Shown piece after piece: positions 1 to 8,390 of a stretch of 20,956 nucleotides of DNA; the stretch's first letter is position 1, and each line of letters opens with the position of its first letter. Below the pieces are notes generated by a model that did not search any database, was not told the origin of the DNA, and saw nothing but the letters and a program-made list of their open reading frames with translations. The position numbers were made by a program, and so were the translations under genes. Source of the DNA: a virus; the IMG/VR virus record IMGVR_UViG_3300022926_001346, positions 1-20,956 of that record, one strand, 5' to 3'.

Positions 1-20
1 CATAACAAAGGAGAAAACTA

Positions 21-950
21 ATGCCTTTGGAGCCTAGTGGACAGATTACGCTTAATGATATTGCTACCGAGTTTGGAGGAAGTGTTCCTCATAATTTAAG
101 TGAATATTATGATGTAGCAGACGGTATACCTTCTTCGGGTCAAATTAGTCTTAGTAACTTTTATGGTGCATCTGCATCTGGCGGAACCGGCTGGGATATA
201 TCCACTGCTACATATGTACAAAACTTTAGTGTTACTGCTCAAGAATCAACCCCCACAGGATTATTCTTCAAACCCGACGGTACTGGTATGTATGTTATTG
301 GGTCATCTGGCGACGACATAAATCAATACAGCTTATCTACGGCTTGGGATATATCCACTGCTACATATGTACAAAACTTTAGTGTTAATACCCAAGAATC
401 AACCCCCACAGGCTTATTCTTCAAACCCGACGGTACTGGTATGTATGTTATTGGGAGTAGGGACGACTATTTAAATCAATACAGCTTATCCACAGCTTGG
501 GACATATCCACTGCTGTATATGTACAAAGGTTTTATGTTAGAAATCAAGCATCAACTGCCACAGGCTTATTCTTCAAACCCGACGGAACTAGTGTGTATG
601 TTATTGGGAGTAAGGACGACGCCATGCATCAATACAGCTTATCCACGGCTTGGGACATATCCACTACTGTATATGTACAAAGCTTTAGTGTTCTTACTCA
701 AGAAGCAGGCCCCGCAGGTTTATTCTTTAAGCCAGATGGGACTAGTATGTATATTATTGGGTACTCTGGCGACGACATAAATCAATATAGTTTATCTACG
801 GCTTGGGACATATCCGCTGCTACATATGTACAAAACTTTAGTGTTGTGGCTCAAGAAGACAGCCCCAGAGATTTATTCTTCAAACCAGATGGGACTAGTA
901 TGTATATTATTGGGAGTACTGGCCGCGCTGTCTGGGCGTACGACCTATAA
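21..950 (+). CDS. Tail-fibre/adhesin-like virion protein with five beta-propeller-like repeats
   Basis: This 309-residue protein is probably a host-binding or fibre-associated virion protein. Residues 5-50 carry two short motifs, SGQITLNDI and SGQISLSNFYG, of the type seen at the N-terminus of many phage fibre and adaptor proteins. From W58 to the end there are five repeats of exactly 51 residues, each with WDIS, YVQ-F-V, GLFFKPDGT-MY-IG and a closing QYSL. WDIS/KPDGT/YVIG patterns of this kind are typical of beta-propeller blades. The last repeat ends in WAYDL, where the others have NQYSL. The start is supported by AAGGAGA eight bases upstream. It lies before a second fibre gene in the same direction. 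The propeller assignment and adhesive role are inferred; the repeats are seen directly. A beta-helix is an alternative. Confidence 0.7.
   Translation: MPLEPSGQITLNDIATEFGGSVPHNLSEYYDVADGIPSSGQISLSNFYGASASGGTGWDISTATYVQNFSVTAQESTPTGLFFKPDGTGMYVIGSSGDDINQYSLSTAWDISTATYVQNFSVNTQESTPTGLFFKPDGTGMYVIGSRDDYLNQYSLSTAWDISTAVYVQRFYVRNQASTATGLFFKPDGTSVYVIGSKDDAMHQYSLSTAWDISTTVYVQSFSVLTQEAGPAGLFFKPDGTSMYIIGYSGDDINQYSLSTAWDISAATYVQNFSVVAQEDSPRDLFFKPDGTSMYIIGSTGRAVWAYDL
192..950 (+). repeat. Five tandem 153-nt coding repeats
   Basis: The TGG of the WDIS motif recurs at 192, 345, 498, 651 and 804, an exact 153-nt period with no frame change. Units 1 and 2 are almost identical over long stretches of nucleotides, and units 4 and 5 share the GGGACTAGTATGTA segment, which suggests stepwise recent duplication. 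Differences concentrate in two short windows per unit, around the codons before TGLFF and around the GDD codons. Confidence 0.9.
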
Positions 951-1001
951 TATAATGCTAAATGGTAGTTTAACCACACAGGATTTAGGAACTCTAAGTT
1001 A

Positions 1002-2918
1002 ATGGCAGATCGCAGAACCAGAATACAATCGCAAACTGCGGCTAGATGGACTTCAACGAATCCTATTTTACTAGTTGGTGAAATGGGACATGAGTCTGAT
1101 GCTGGAAGAATAAAAGTAGGCGATGGTATTACTCCTTGGAACTCTTTGTTTTATACTTCAGCTTCATTTGCTGCAAACGCCCCTACTAACTTCACAGACA
1201 CATTAACAGTTAGTGATAGTGAGGTTCTGGTAGATGCTGATATAGGAGTAAGTGTACAGGCGTATAGCGCTAACCTGAAAGGATTTGCGGATGCGTTTAA
1301 TCTACCAACATCAGATGGTACTGCGAATCAAGTTTTAAAAACTGACGGAACAGGCACATTATCATTTGTTGCACAGTCCGGCGGTTCACTTCCTGGCCTA
1401 GGTGTAACAGCATCAGCAGCTGAACTCAATACCCTCGATGGTATTACTGCCACAACAGAAGAATTGAATACCCTCGATGGTATTACTGCCACAACAGAAG
1501 AATTAAATCACATGGACGGTGTGACATCTAATGTACAGACTCAGTTAGATGCAAAGGCCGGCAGTGCAGACATACCGGCAGACATCAGTGACTTAACTGA
1601 TACTACAAATCTATTAGATCACTTTAGTGGTGACTATAACGATTTAATAAATACGCCAACAATACCTGCAGACGTTAGTGATCTTACAGACACCAGTGGA
1701 GCGTTATCAACCTCACTTTCCGATTTCGGTATAACAGCATCAGCAGAAGAATTAAATAAGCTAGACGGATTAACAACATCAGCAGCTGAACTCAATACCC
1801 TCGGTGGTATTACTGCTACAACAGAAGAATTAAATAAGCTGGACGGATTAACCGCTACAACAGCAGAATTAAATTACATAGACGGGGTAACGTCTAATAT
1901 ACAAACACAACTAGACGCAAAGGCCGACAGTGCAGACATACCGGCAGACATCAGTGACTTAACTGACACAACAAATTTATTAAGTGCTGGCGGTGTTAGC
2001 AGTTACAACGATCTAACAGATAAACCCACAATACCTGCAGACATCAGTGACCTAACTGATACTACAAGTATTATTCCGACAGACATCAGTGATCTAACTG
2101 ACACCGGTGGGGCTTTGTCAGGAGGCGGTGGTGCAAGTTCCCTATCAGATTTAGGCTTAACAGCATCAGCAGCAGAATTAAATAAGTTAGACGGATTAAC
2201 CACTTCAACAACAGAATTAAATAAACTGGATGGGTTGACCGCTTCAACAACAGATTTAAATAAGCTAGACGGATTAACCGCTACAACAGCAGAATTAAAT
2301 TACATAGACGGGGTAACGTCTAATGTACAAACACAGCTTGATGCTAAACAAGCACTTGACGCAAATTTAACAGCATTTATAGCAGCAGTAGATTTTCCTA
2401 CAACAGACGGTAATGATGAACAAATATTATTTACTAATGGTTTAGGACAATTATATTGGGGATCTGTGTCAGGGGGTGGAGGAGCTACTTTATCTTCGTT
2501 AGGTATTACAGCAACCGCAGCAGAATTAAATTACATGGACGGTGTAACGTCTAATGTACAGACACAACTAGATGATATTGTATCTACTTCAGGTACTTTT
2601 AGTCTTAACTTAAATCAACAGGGAGAATTAGCAGTAGTAACTGGAACTGCAAGATGGTATGCCCCATTTGATTTATCCGTTTCCTCTATTGTTGCATACC
2701 TTGCAGTGGCGGCAGATGCCGATGTGTCTTCTAATATTTTAAAAAATAATAGCACTGTTAAAACTGTTACTATTACATCAGGACAGCTTTCTACTACAGT
2801 TCCTTCAGCATCATTTAGTATGTTAGAGGGAGACTATATAACAGTGGACACAACAGCAGTAGGATCATCTGCTAAAGGCGAAGATTTAGTAATTCAATTA
2901 AAATATAGTCAAGATTAA
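1002..2918 (+). CDS. Repeat-rich tail fibre with C-terminal knob-like domain
   Basis: A 638-residue long tail-fibre-type protein. Residues 3-53 (RTRIQSQTAARW, GEMGHESDAGRIKVGDG, PWNSL) match the N-terminal module shared by phage fibres and tropism-determinant proteins. The middle, about residues 134-526, is built from twelve copies of a roughly 13-residue unit centred on ELN-LDG, four copies of DGVTSN(V/I)QTQLD, and several SDLTDT units, a pattern expected for a trimeric fibrous shaft. Two related 40-residue blocks, starting SANLKGF near residue 89 and DANLTAF near residue 455, bracket most of the shaft. The last ~105 residues (GTARWYAPF ... GDYITVDTTAVGS) are non-repetitive and beta-rich, resembling the receptor-facing knob seen in marine myophage fibres. 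AGGA lies 12 bases before the ATG. Host recognition is inferred. Confidence 0.8.
   Translation: MADRRTRIQSQTAARWTSTNPILLVGEMGHESDAGRIKVGDGITPWNSLFYTSASFAANAPTNFTDTLTVSDSEVLVDADIGVSVQAYSANLKGFADAFNLPTSDGTANQVLKTDGTGTLSFVAQSGGSLPGLGVTASAAELNTLDGITATTEELNTLDGITATTEELNHMDGVTSNVQTQLDAKAGSADIPADISDLTDTTNLLDHFSGDYNDLINTPTIPADVSDLTDTSGALSTSLSDFGITASAEELNKLDGLTTSAAELNTLGGITATTEELNKLDGLTATTAELNYIDGVTSNIQTQLDAKADSADIPADISDLTDTTNLLSAGGVSSYNDLTDKPTIPADISDLTDTTSIIPTDISDLTDTGGALSGGGGASSLSDLGLTASAAELNKLDGLTTSTTELNKLDGLTASTTDLNKLDGLTATTAELNYIDGVTSNVQTQLDAKQALDANLTAFIAAVDFPTTDGNDEQILFTNGLGQLYWGSVSGGGGATLSSLGITATAAELNYMDGVTSNVQTQLDDIVSTSGTFSLNLNQQGELAVVTGTARWYAPFDLSVSSIVAYLAVAADADVSSNILKNNSTVKTVTITSGQLSTTVPSASFSMLEGDYITVDTTAVGSSAKGEDLVIQLKYSQD
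1401..2578 (+). repeat. 39-nt-type 'ELNxLDG' shaft repeats within the fibre gene
   Basis: Degenerate repeats of about 39 nt encode ELN-(L/I/M)-(D/G)-G units. The first tandem pair is close to identical at nucleotide level (AATACCCTCGATGGTATTAC near 1427 and again near 1466), while later copies drift through codon changes such as AATAAGCTAGACGG or AATAAGCTGGACGG. This supports expansion by slippage or unequal recombination in frame. Confidence 0.8.
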
Positions 2919-2936
2919 GACTGATAGGAGTTAAAA

Positions 2937-3152
2937 ATGAATTTTGATTTAGTAACAGCCGATGGAACTACTCCCCACCGAGCTGCATTTGAAAGCGATA
3001 CTATAAAAGTATGGCGTATTGAAGACGAAGAAGAATTTTATGTTGTAGAACAACCGTGGAAAAATGAAAGCGATGGCTCAAGATCTGCATGGACAGATCT
3101 TGCTGAAGGCGTTGCATGGTTTAAAACAGCTAACGGTCACCTGGGAGAATAA
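2937..3152 (+). CDS. Small acidic protein of unknown function in fibre cluster
   Basis: A 71-residue protein that I do not recognise. It is acidic in the middle (EDEEEF), rich in aromatic residues (WRIEDEEEFYVVEQPWKN, AWTDLAEGVAWF) and has no signal peptide or membrane segment. A good AGGAG ends six bases before the ATG, so translation is well supported. It sits 18 bases after the fibre gene and 2 bases before the 612-residue virion gene. A role as a small fibre chaperone or fibre-associated protein is possible from position only. Confidence 0.6.
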   Translation: MNFDLVTADGTTPHRAAFESDTIKVWRIEDEEEFYVVEQPWKNESDGSRSAWTDLAEGVAWFKTANGHLGE

Positions 3153-3154
3153 AA

Positions 3155-4993
3155 ATGGCTAAGGTTTACAATAACGGGGGGGATTTGAGACAACCAATCG
3201 TGATGGAAGATCCTAGAACTGCAAACGATGGTTTCTGGCTCTGGGGAAGAAGGCACGATAAAGATACTCTCACCCCACAATACAATAAAGCAATGAATTG
3301 GGCGACTGAAAACAGTGGTTTTGCTACTTTTGGAGACGTTAATTATTGGCAAAATCGAATGGATGGTAATTCCTACTATGCTGGACAAAATCAATTATTG
3401 TTGTCCAAGATGACAGTACATTGTAGTGATTGGTATAATGATACTACGAATTATTACAACATCCCAGATGATGCTGCCTGGAGATATATGGATTCTGTTA
3501 CAGAAGATGGACAATCTTTTACTACCTGGACCGAATACGACAACGGCGCCGGTACCAAAAGAATGGCTATTTGGAATTCAAATGGCAGTTCCAACAGGAC
3601 TGAGACAATGATGTATGGACATAACCAGGCTCTTACTAGCGATCAAAACTTAGACGAAGTTCGTGTTACAGAAAGTGTGGAACTCTCATATTGGCGAGGT
3701 GCATTGACACACCCTTCTTGGACTGACAATGGATATATTTATGCTATGGCAGGCGGCGGTAGTACCAGCAGCAGCAGTTCAGCTTGGGCTGGGCCAAATT
3801 ATTATTGGCTGTATGCAGGCAATGGCTGGCCTACCAGTTACTCTAATGTACAAAGTAACCCCACTATTGCCGGTAACCTAGGTGCTGTTCAGGTACTTGG
3901 ACATTCACTTGTTGACGGGAAACCAATCACTGTAAGCATGTCCCACTACGCCAATACAGGTGCTGTTAAAATAACTAAACATACATTTAGCGGCAGTAGT
4001 GTGTACGGGACAGAATTGGCACATCTTCAACAAACGGCACCAACGGCAGCAGGAACCCATGCCGGTGGTAACAACTTGAACGGTGATGCCTTCTGGAGTA
4101 CCTGCTCTAAAACATTTACTGACCCTAGAGACTCAAATAAGAAAGCATTTTATAGAACTTATTTCGATACGAGCGGTGATTTTCACCCACTCGTAGTTAC
4201 TTGGGATACTACAGATGATTCTTTCCTTATTGAAAATGATATTTCGATAACCGGAAATAAAAGTTCTGTTCATGCAAACTTGCTAGTTAGTACATTTGAT
4301 ACCAGCGGTTTTAAGAGTGATGCAATACTTACAGAGACTTGGGCTACTAGTGGCAACAGATATGTTGGCTATATTCCAATAGACAACAAAGGAACAGATA
4401 CAGACTCAGCAAAGAGAACAGTAATAGTTTACACTATGAATTCTGCTGACCCTACAGCTCTTACTTATCACTCTAAGGTAACTTTTGCTACTGTTGCAAG
4501 AAATATAGTTTGGTTGAATGATGCTAGAACTTTACTCGGAGTTTTCTTTAAAGATAATTTTAAAATTTATTCTTTCAGCGACGGCTCTGGTTGGACAGAA
4601 ACAACAGAGATAGGTTTTCAAGTTACCTCTTGCGGCAGAGATGCTGATGATAGAATTTGGTATGTTAAAGAAGATCCGGAATTGGGTAATAAGTATCCAG
4701 CACTTTATTTGCTAACACCTACGTTACCAGTCTCGGTTACTGTTACACCTGAACTAGCATCATACACTTATAGTGGTTCTAATATTACCTCATATATAGA
4801 TGTTAGCGCACTTGACACATCTGGTACAAGACTTGCAACAAGTGTTAAACTTGTTATTGAAGGTAGCTCTATGACATTCACAGATGGAACTACTACAAAA
4901 ACAGTAACTACACTAACATCAGGTGAATTACAGGTAGGTACAACTATTACTGGCTCAGGATACACTAACGTAACAGCAAGCATTGTAGTTTAA
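3155..4993 (+). CDS. Large virion/tail-fibre-associated protein, unknown
   Basis: A 612-residue protein, probably a virion surface or fibre component, not assignable to a T4 gene. The N-terminal part is rich in W, Y, N and G. The central and later part (about residues 330-525) has strand-turn patterns such as NRYVGYIPIDNKG, VWLNDARTLLGVFF, KIYSFSDGSGWTET and DDRIWYVKED, which resemble propeller blades without a strict repeat. Residues about 526-612 form a separate Ser/Thr-rich Ig-like tail domain (VTVTPELASYTY ... GSSMTFTDGT ... GTTITGSGYTNVTASI) of a kind that recurs at the ends of phage structural proteins. GGGAG lies just before the ATG and the gene begins two bases after its neighbour. 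Function as an adhesin is inferred from context. Confidence 0.6.
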   Translation: MAKVYNNGGDLRQPIVMEDPRTANDGFWLWGRRHDKDTLTPQYNKAMNWATENSGFATFGDVNYWQNRMDGNSYYAGQNQLLLSKMTVHCSDWYNDTTNYYNIPDDAAWRYMDSVTEDGQSFTTWTEYDNGAGTKRMAIWNSNGSSNRTETMMYGHNQALTSDQNLDEVRVTESVELSYWRGALTHPSWTDNGYIYAMAGGGSTSSSSSAWAGPNYYWLYAGNGWPTSYSNVQSNPTIAGNLGAVQVLGHSLVDGKPITVSMSHYANTGAVKITKHTFSGSSVYGTELAHLQQTAPTAAGTHAGGNNLNGDAFWSTCSKTFTDPRDSNKKAFYRTYFDTSGDFHPLVVTWDTTDDSFLIENDISITGNKSSVHANLLVSTFDTSGFKSDAILTETWATSGNRYVGYIPIDNKGTDTDSAKRTVIVYTMNSADPTALTYHSKVTFATVARNIVWLNDARTLLGVFFKDNFKIYSFSDGSGWTETTEIGFQVTSCGRDADDRIWYVKEDPELGNKYPALYLLTPTLPVSVTVTPELASYTYSGSNITSYIDVSALDTSGTRLATSVKLVIEGSSMTFTDGTTTKTVTTLTSGELQVGTTITGSGYTNVTASIVV

Positions 4994-5002
4994 GGAATAG
5001 AT

Positions 5003-5614
5003 ATGGCTACTACTGTAGATTCAGTTTCAGTCACTACCAATATATCAATTACGCCGGCCGCATCAACGCGGTCGGCTAATTTAGTAGCAACAGCATTCAG
5101 AAATATCTCTGCTGTAACTCCAGTAACTTTCTTTGTTGAAAATGGTCAAGATACAGATTTCTGGGCAGATGTTCCGACAATAGGGGGAGAGCGTCTTGTT
5201 GGTAGTAGTCTTGGGTTTTTAGAATCTACAGATGTTAGCATACCTATGACAAAAGTATCAATAACCGAAGCTAGTTATACTACAGAAATTCTTGATTTGG
5301 GTCCTGAATATGCTACACTTACTAGTAGTTTTGATTATTATAGTGAGCAATTTAGATCCTATTGGGAAATGGGAAGAATGAAAATAGCAACGGATGCAGA
5401 TCCAACAGTAACTTGGCAATACAGTTATAGTGAACCAACAGAAGTTACTCTTAATATATTAGATGAGTCTGTCACAGTGGGGTATTTTGAAAATCAGGGT
5501 GACGGTCCAAACTTCCAAATGATAACAGGTGAAAATGATGTAAGGCGTATCAGTACATCTAACATAACTAAAAATGTATTAGGAGCAGGCGCGGTTCAAT
5601 ACTGGAGTTCTTAA
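5003..5614 (+). CDS. Putative virion protein, unknown
   Basis: A 203-residue protein with a Thr/Ser/Val-rich, beta-strand-like composition and no membrane segment, signal peptide or recognised catalytic motif. It starts nine bases after the preceding stop; AGGA overlaps that stop codon (TTTAAGGAATAG), giving a plausible ribosome site. The N-terminus (SVSVTTNISITPA) and the part around residues 75-125 (STDVSIPMTKVSITEASYTT, FDYYSEQFRSYWEMGRMKI) could be two beta-domains. It is the last gene before a late promoter and the neck genes, so it most likely belongs to the fibre transcription unit. Confidence 0.55.
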   Translation: MATTVDSVSVTTNISITPAASTRSANLVATAFRNISAVTPVTFFVENGQDTDFWADVPTIGGERLVGSSLGFLESTDVSIPMTKVSITEASYTTEILDLGPEYATLTSSFDYYSEQFRSYWEMGRMKIATDADPTVTWQYSYSEPTEVTLNILDESVTVGYFENQGDGPNFQMITGENDVRRISTSNITKNVLGAGAVQYWSS

Positions 5615-5620
5615 AATTAT

Positions 5621-5628
5621 TATAAATA
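5621..5628 (+). promoter_or_regulatory. Late promoter (TATAAATA) for the gp13 unit
   Basis: An exact TATAAATA, the T4 late-promoter consensus, lies 24 bases before the gp13 start in a short AT-rich gap just after the preceding stop. It would serve 13-14-15-x-16-17, which have no further copy between them. Use by a gp55-type late sigma factor is known for T4 and inferred here. Confidence 0.75.
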
Positions 5629-5652
5629 AAAGACATACTTTCGGAAACTAAC

Positions 5653-6624
5653 ATGGCACTTAGCACAAGACAAGAACTAATCGACTACTGTTTACGCAGG
5701 TTAGGCTTTCCTGTAATTGAAATTAATGTAGACGAAGATCAAATATCAGATCGCATTGATGATGCCTTGCAGTTTTGGTACGAGTATCACTTTGATGGGC
5801 GACAGAAGATCTTTATCTCACATGAGATAACCGGTGACATAGTAAGACTTGCTTCTATTCTTGCTAATCAGTTTACAGTAGGAGAAATACTTAGAGGGGC
5901 AACTTCAGGTGCAACTACTGTTATTAAAGCAATAACAGATGTAAGTACATTTACCTGTGAAAACACCAGAGGCACCTTTGTTGCTGGAGAAACAGTAACC
6001 GGTTCAGCTTCAGGGGCTAATGCAGCTCTTCATTCTTCTACACCCTTTACCGCAGGAGATATGAGCAACAATTATATTACAGTAGGTGATGGGGTATTGT
6101 ATGTGACTAGAATGTTCAATTTTGGTGGCGCCACGAATAGTAGCACATCAGGCACAGAAATATTTGACGTAATGTATCAGTTTAGGCAGAATGACTTATA
6201 TAACTTACTTGGTGCTGACATGACATATTATACAGTAGTACAACAGCACTTGTCAACACTTGAGCAGCTACTAGTTAATCAAAGACAAATTCGTTTTAAT
6301 AGAAAAATGAACCGCATTTATGTTGATACTGATTGGAGTAAAACATTTAATCCTGGGGATTATATTGTGTTTGAAGCATACAGTATTGTAGACCCTACAG
6401 AATTTTCCGAAGTGTATGATGATATGTTTTTAAAGAAATATGCCACTTCTCTTATCAAAAGACAGTGGGGTGAGAACATGAAGAAGTTTGGTGGCATACA
6501 ACTTCCAGGCGGTGTTACACTTAACGGAGATAAAATATTTGAAGAGGCAATTACTGAAATAGATCAAGTTGAAAGAGATATGCAGTTAAAGTATGAGCTT
6601 CCTCCGACATTTATGGTGGGATAA
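5653..6624 (+). CDS. gp13: Neck protein gp13, with internal repeat insertion
   Basis: This is the head-completion or neck protein that joins the portal vertex to the tail after packaging. The N-terminal ~55 residues (LRRLGFPVIEINVDEDQISDRIDDA, YEYHFDG) match T4 gp13 closely, and the rest (VTRMFNFGG, FDVMYQFRQNDLYNL, FNRKMNRIYV, KYATSLIKRQWGENMKKF) is also typical. At 323 residues it is slightly longer than T4 gp13 (309). Residues about 68-129 look like an insertion with two copies of a GE---G--SGA motif (FTVGEILRGATSGA and FVAGETVTGSASGA) that T4 gp13 lacks. The ribosome site is weak (CGGAAA). It starts the neck-terminase unit and is followed three bases later by gp14. Confidence 0.92.
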   Translation: MALSTRQELIDYCLRRLGFPVIEINVDEDQISDRIDDALQFWYEYHFDGRQKIFISHEITGDIVRLASILANQFTVGEILRGATSGATTVIKAITDVSTFTCENTRGTFVAGETVTGSASGANAALHSSTPFTAGDMSNNYITVGDGVLYVTRMFNFGGATNSSTSGTEIFDVMYQFRQNDLYNLLGADMTYYTVVQQHLSTLEQLLVNQRQIRFNRKMNRIYVDTDWSKTFNPGDYIVFEAYSIVDPTEFSEVYDDMFLKKYATSLIKRQWGENMKKFGGIQLPGGVTLNGDKIFEEAITEIDQVERDMQLKYELPPTFMVG

Positions 6625-6627
6625 GAA

Positions 6628-7374
6628 ATGGCCACCAACTTCTATTTTCAATCGGGCAATACTAGCGGTACTACTGCCGAACAACGGCTAATAGAAGATC
6701 TGATTATCGAAAGTCTAAAAATATACGGACATGACGTATATTATTTACCTCGAACACTTATAGACGAAGACACAATCTTTGATGAAGATACACTGAGTCA
6801 ATTTGCTCAGGCCTATCCGTTGGAAATGTATCTTGAAAATATAGATGGTTATGACGGTGAAGGAGAATTGTTTACAAAATTTGGTATTGAGTTTAGAGAT
6901 CAAGCCACATTTGTATTAGCAAGGCGCAGATGGGATGAACTTGTTGCAACTAGTGATGGCATATTTACCCAAGACACTCGCCCCTCTGAGGGTGACTTGC
7001 TTTACTTTGAGAAAACACAATCTCTTTTTGAAATCAAACAAGTACAGTTTCAAGATCCATTTTATCAAGCCGGAAAACTTTACGTCTTTAAACTTGTTTG
7101 TGACTTGTTTGAATACAGCAGTGAAGTTATTGATACAGGTATTACATCACTTGACAACATATATGAAGAACAAAATCTTGATATGTTGGTTCATCAGTTT
7201 CTATTGGAAGATAATGAATTATTCTTGCTTGAGGATAGCTCTTCATTGATACTTGAAACATATGCTGAAGATACAAGCACTGGCAGAACTGATGGAGCGG
7301 ACTTCCAAGACTTTAATGATTTGGAAGATATCATAGACTTCTCAGAAGTCAATCCGTTCGGAGAAATTGGATAA
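6628..7374 (+). CDS. gp14: Neck protein gp14
   Basis: A 248-residue neck protein that works with gp13 to complete the head and form the tail-docking site; T4 gp14 is 256 residues. Diagnostic parts are GTTAEQRLIEDLIIESLKIYGHDVYYLPR, the acidic IDEDTIFDED segment, EGELFTKFGIEFRDQATFVLARRRWDE and the EGDLLYF...LFEIKQVQFQDPFYQ stretch. The C-terminus is acidic and ends in VNPFGEIG. It lies three bases after gp13, and its stop codon shares a base with the gp15 start (TAATG), so the two are likely translationally coupled. Confidence 0.93.
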   Translation: MATNFYFQSGNTSGTTAEQRLIEDLIIESLKIYGHDVYYLPRTLIDEDTIFDEDTLSQFAQAYPLEMYLENIDGYDGEGELFTKFGIEFRDQATFVLARRRWDELVATSDGIFTQDTRPSEGDLLYFEKTQSLFEIKQVQFQDPFYQAGKLYVFKLVCDLFEYSSEVIDTGITSLDNIYEEQNLDMLVHQFLLEDNELFLLEDSSSLILETYAEDTSTGRTDGADFQDFNDLEDIIDFSEVNPFGEIG

Positions 7375-8390
7375 TGTTTAAGAATAAACAATTTTATCAT
7401 CAACATATTAAGAAAGCTATTACTGCTTTTGGTATGATATTCACAAATATTAATGTTAATCGTGTTGACAAAAATAATGTGACACAGCAAGTTATACGTG
7501 TACCTCTTTCTTACTCTACAAAACAAAAGTTTTTGTCACGTATTGCTCTAGTAGAAGATGCGGATGACAGAGCCGAGGTTGCTATTACTTTACCTAGAAT
7601 GGGTTTTGAGATTCAGAACTTTGAGTACGATCCTGCAAGAAAAATATCTTTAGTACAAAAAAACAAAGCTATTATTGCCGGAGCAGATTCAGGAAAAGTC
7701 AGCTCTACATTTGTTTCTACACCGTGGAATATGACTGTTGATCTATATGTTTTTGCTAAAAACCAAGAAGATGGGTTGCAAATTATAGAACAAATTTTAC
7801 CTTTTTTCAATCCTGATTTTAATATAACGGTCAATGAATTGCCTGAAATGGGTATTAAAAGAGATATTAAAATTACTTTGGATAATGTTGCATATGACGA
7901 TCAGTATGAAGGAGAGTATGCTTCTAGGATGAGTATTATATGGACATTGAGTTTTACCATGAGATTAAATTTTTACGGATATGTTGCAGATCAAAATATT
8001 ATACGAGAAGCTGTAGCTAGAGCATATACAGATATAACTGAGGCAGCATCAACTCCTTATACGCAACACACAGCTACTATTACAACAAAAACTGCAACAG
8101 CAACTTCACGTATAGAAAGTGGAACTGTTACAACCATTAATGTACAATACCAAGGAGAAGGGTATCTTGTAGCTCCCGACGTGACAATAACTGGCGGCGG
8201 TGGCTCGGGTGCAACAGCTGAAGCTATCCTAAAGGATGGCAAAATAATAAGTATTAATGTAACTAGTGGAGGTTCAGGATATAATTCTGCGCCTACAGTT
8301 ACTTTGGAGAGTCCGCCAGACACAGTAGAAGAACCTACACCGGCTGACCCCTACAGATTTGTTATTGATTTTGAGGAAATATATGAATGA
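7374..8390 (+). CDS. gp15: Tail terminator/sheath stabiliser gp15, C-terminally extended
   Basis: This protein caps the assembled tail, stabilises the contracted or extended sheath, and docks the tail to the neck. Residues 1-225 match T4 gp15 (IRVPLSYSTKQKFL, ITLPRMGFEIQNFEYDP, IIEQILPFFNPDFNITVNE, IKRDIKITLDNVAYDDQYEG). The protein is 338 residues, against 272 in T4. The extra length is a module at about 247-312 with two GxGY-(V/S)AP-VT units (GEGYLVAPDVTITGGGGSGA and GSGYNSAPTVTLE), followed by a Pro-rich linker and PYRFVIDFEEIYE. The start overlaps the gp14 stop by one base, and the stop overlaps the next gene by four bases (ATGA). Confidence 0.92.
   Translation: MFKNKQFYHQHIKKAITAFGMIFTNINVNRVDKNNVTQQVIRVPLSYSTKQKFLSRIALVEDADDRAEVAITLPRMGFEIQNFEYDPARKISLVQKNKAIIAGADSGKVSSTFVSTPWNMTVDLYVFAKNQEDGLQIIEQILPFFNPDFNITVNELPEMGIKRDIKITLDNVAYDDQYEGEYASRMSIIWTLSFTMRLNFYGYVADQNIIREAVARAYTDITEAASTPYTQHTATITTKTATATSRIESGTVTTINVQYQGEGYLVAPDVTITGGGGSGATAEAILKDGKIISINVTSGGSGYNSAPTVTLESPPDTVEEPTPADPYRFVIDFEEIYE

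Noticed and set aside
192-950. The 153-nt repeats as a CRISPR or a diversity-generating template
   Set aside because: Units are contiguous, in frame and coding; there are no spacers, and no reverse transcriptase or template repeat is in the window.
2003-2203. Antisense ORF inside the fibre shaft
   Set aside because: It is a shadow of the repeats on the + strand, with the same periodic composition and no ribosome site.
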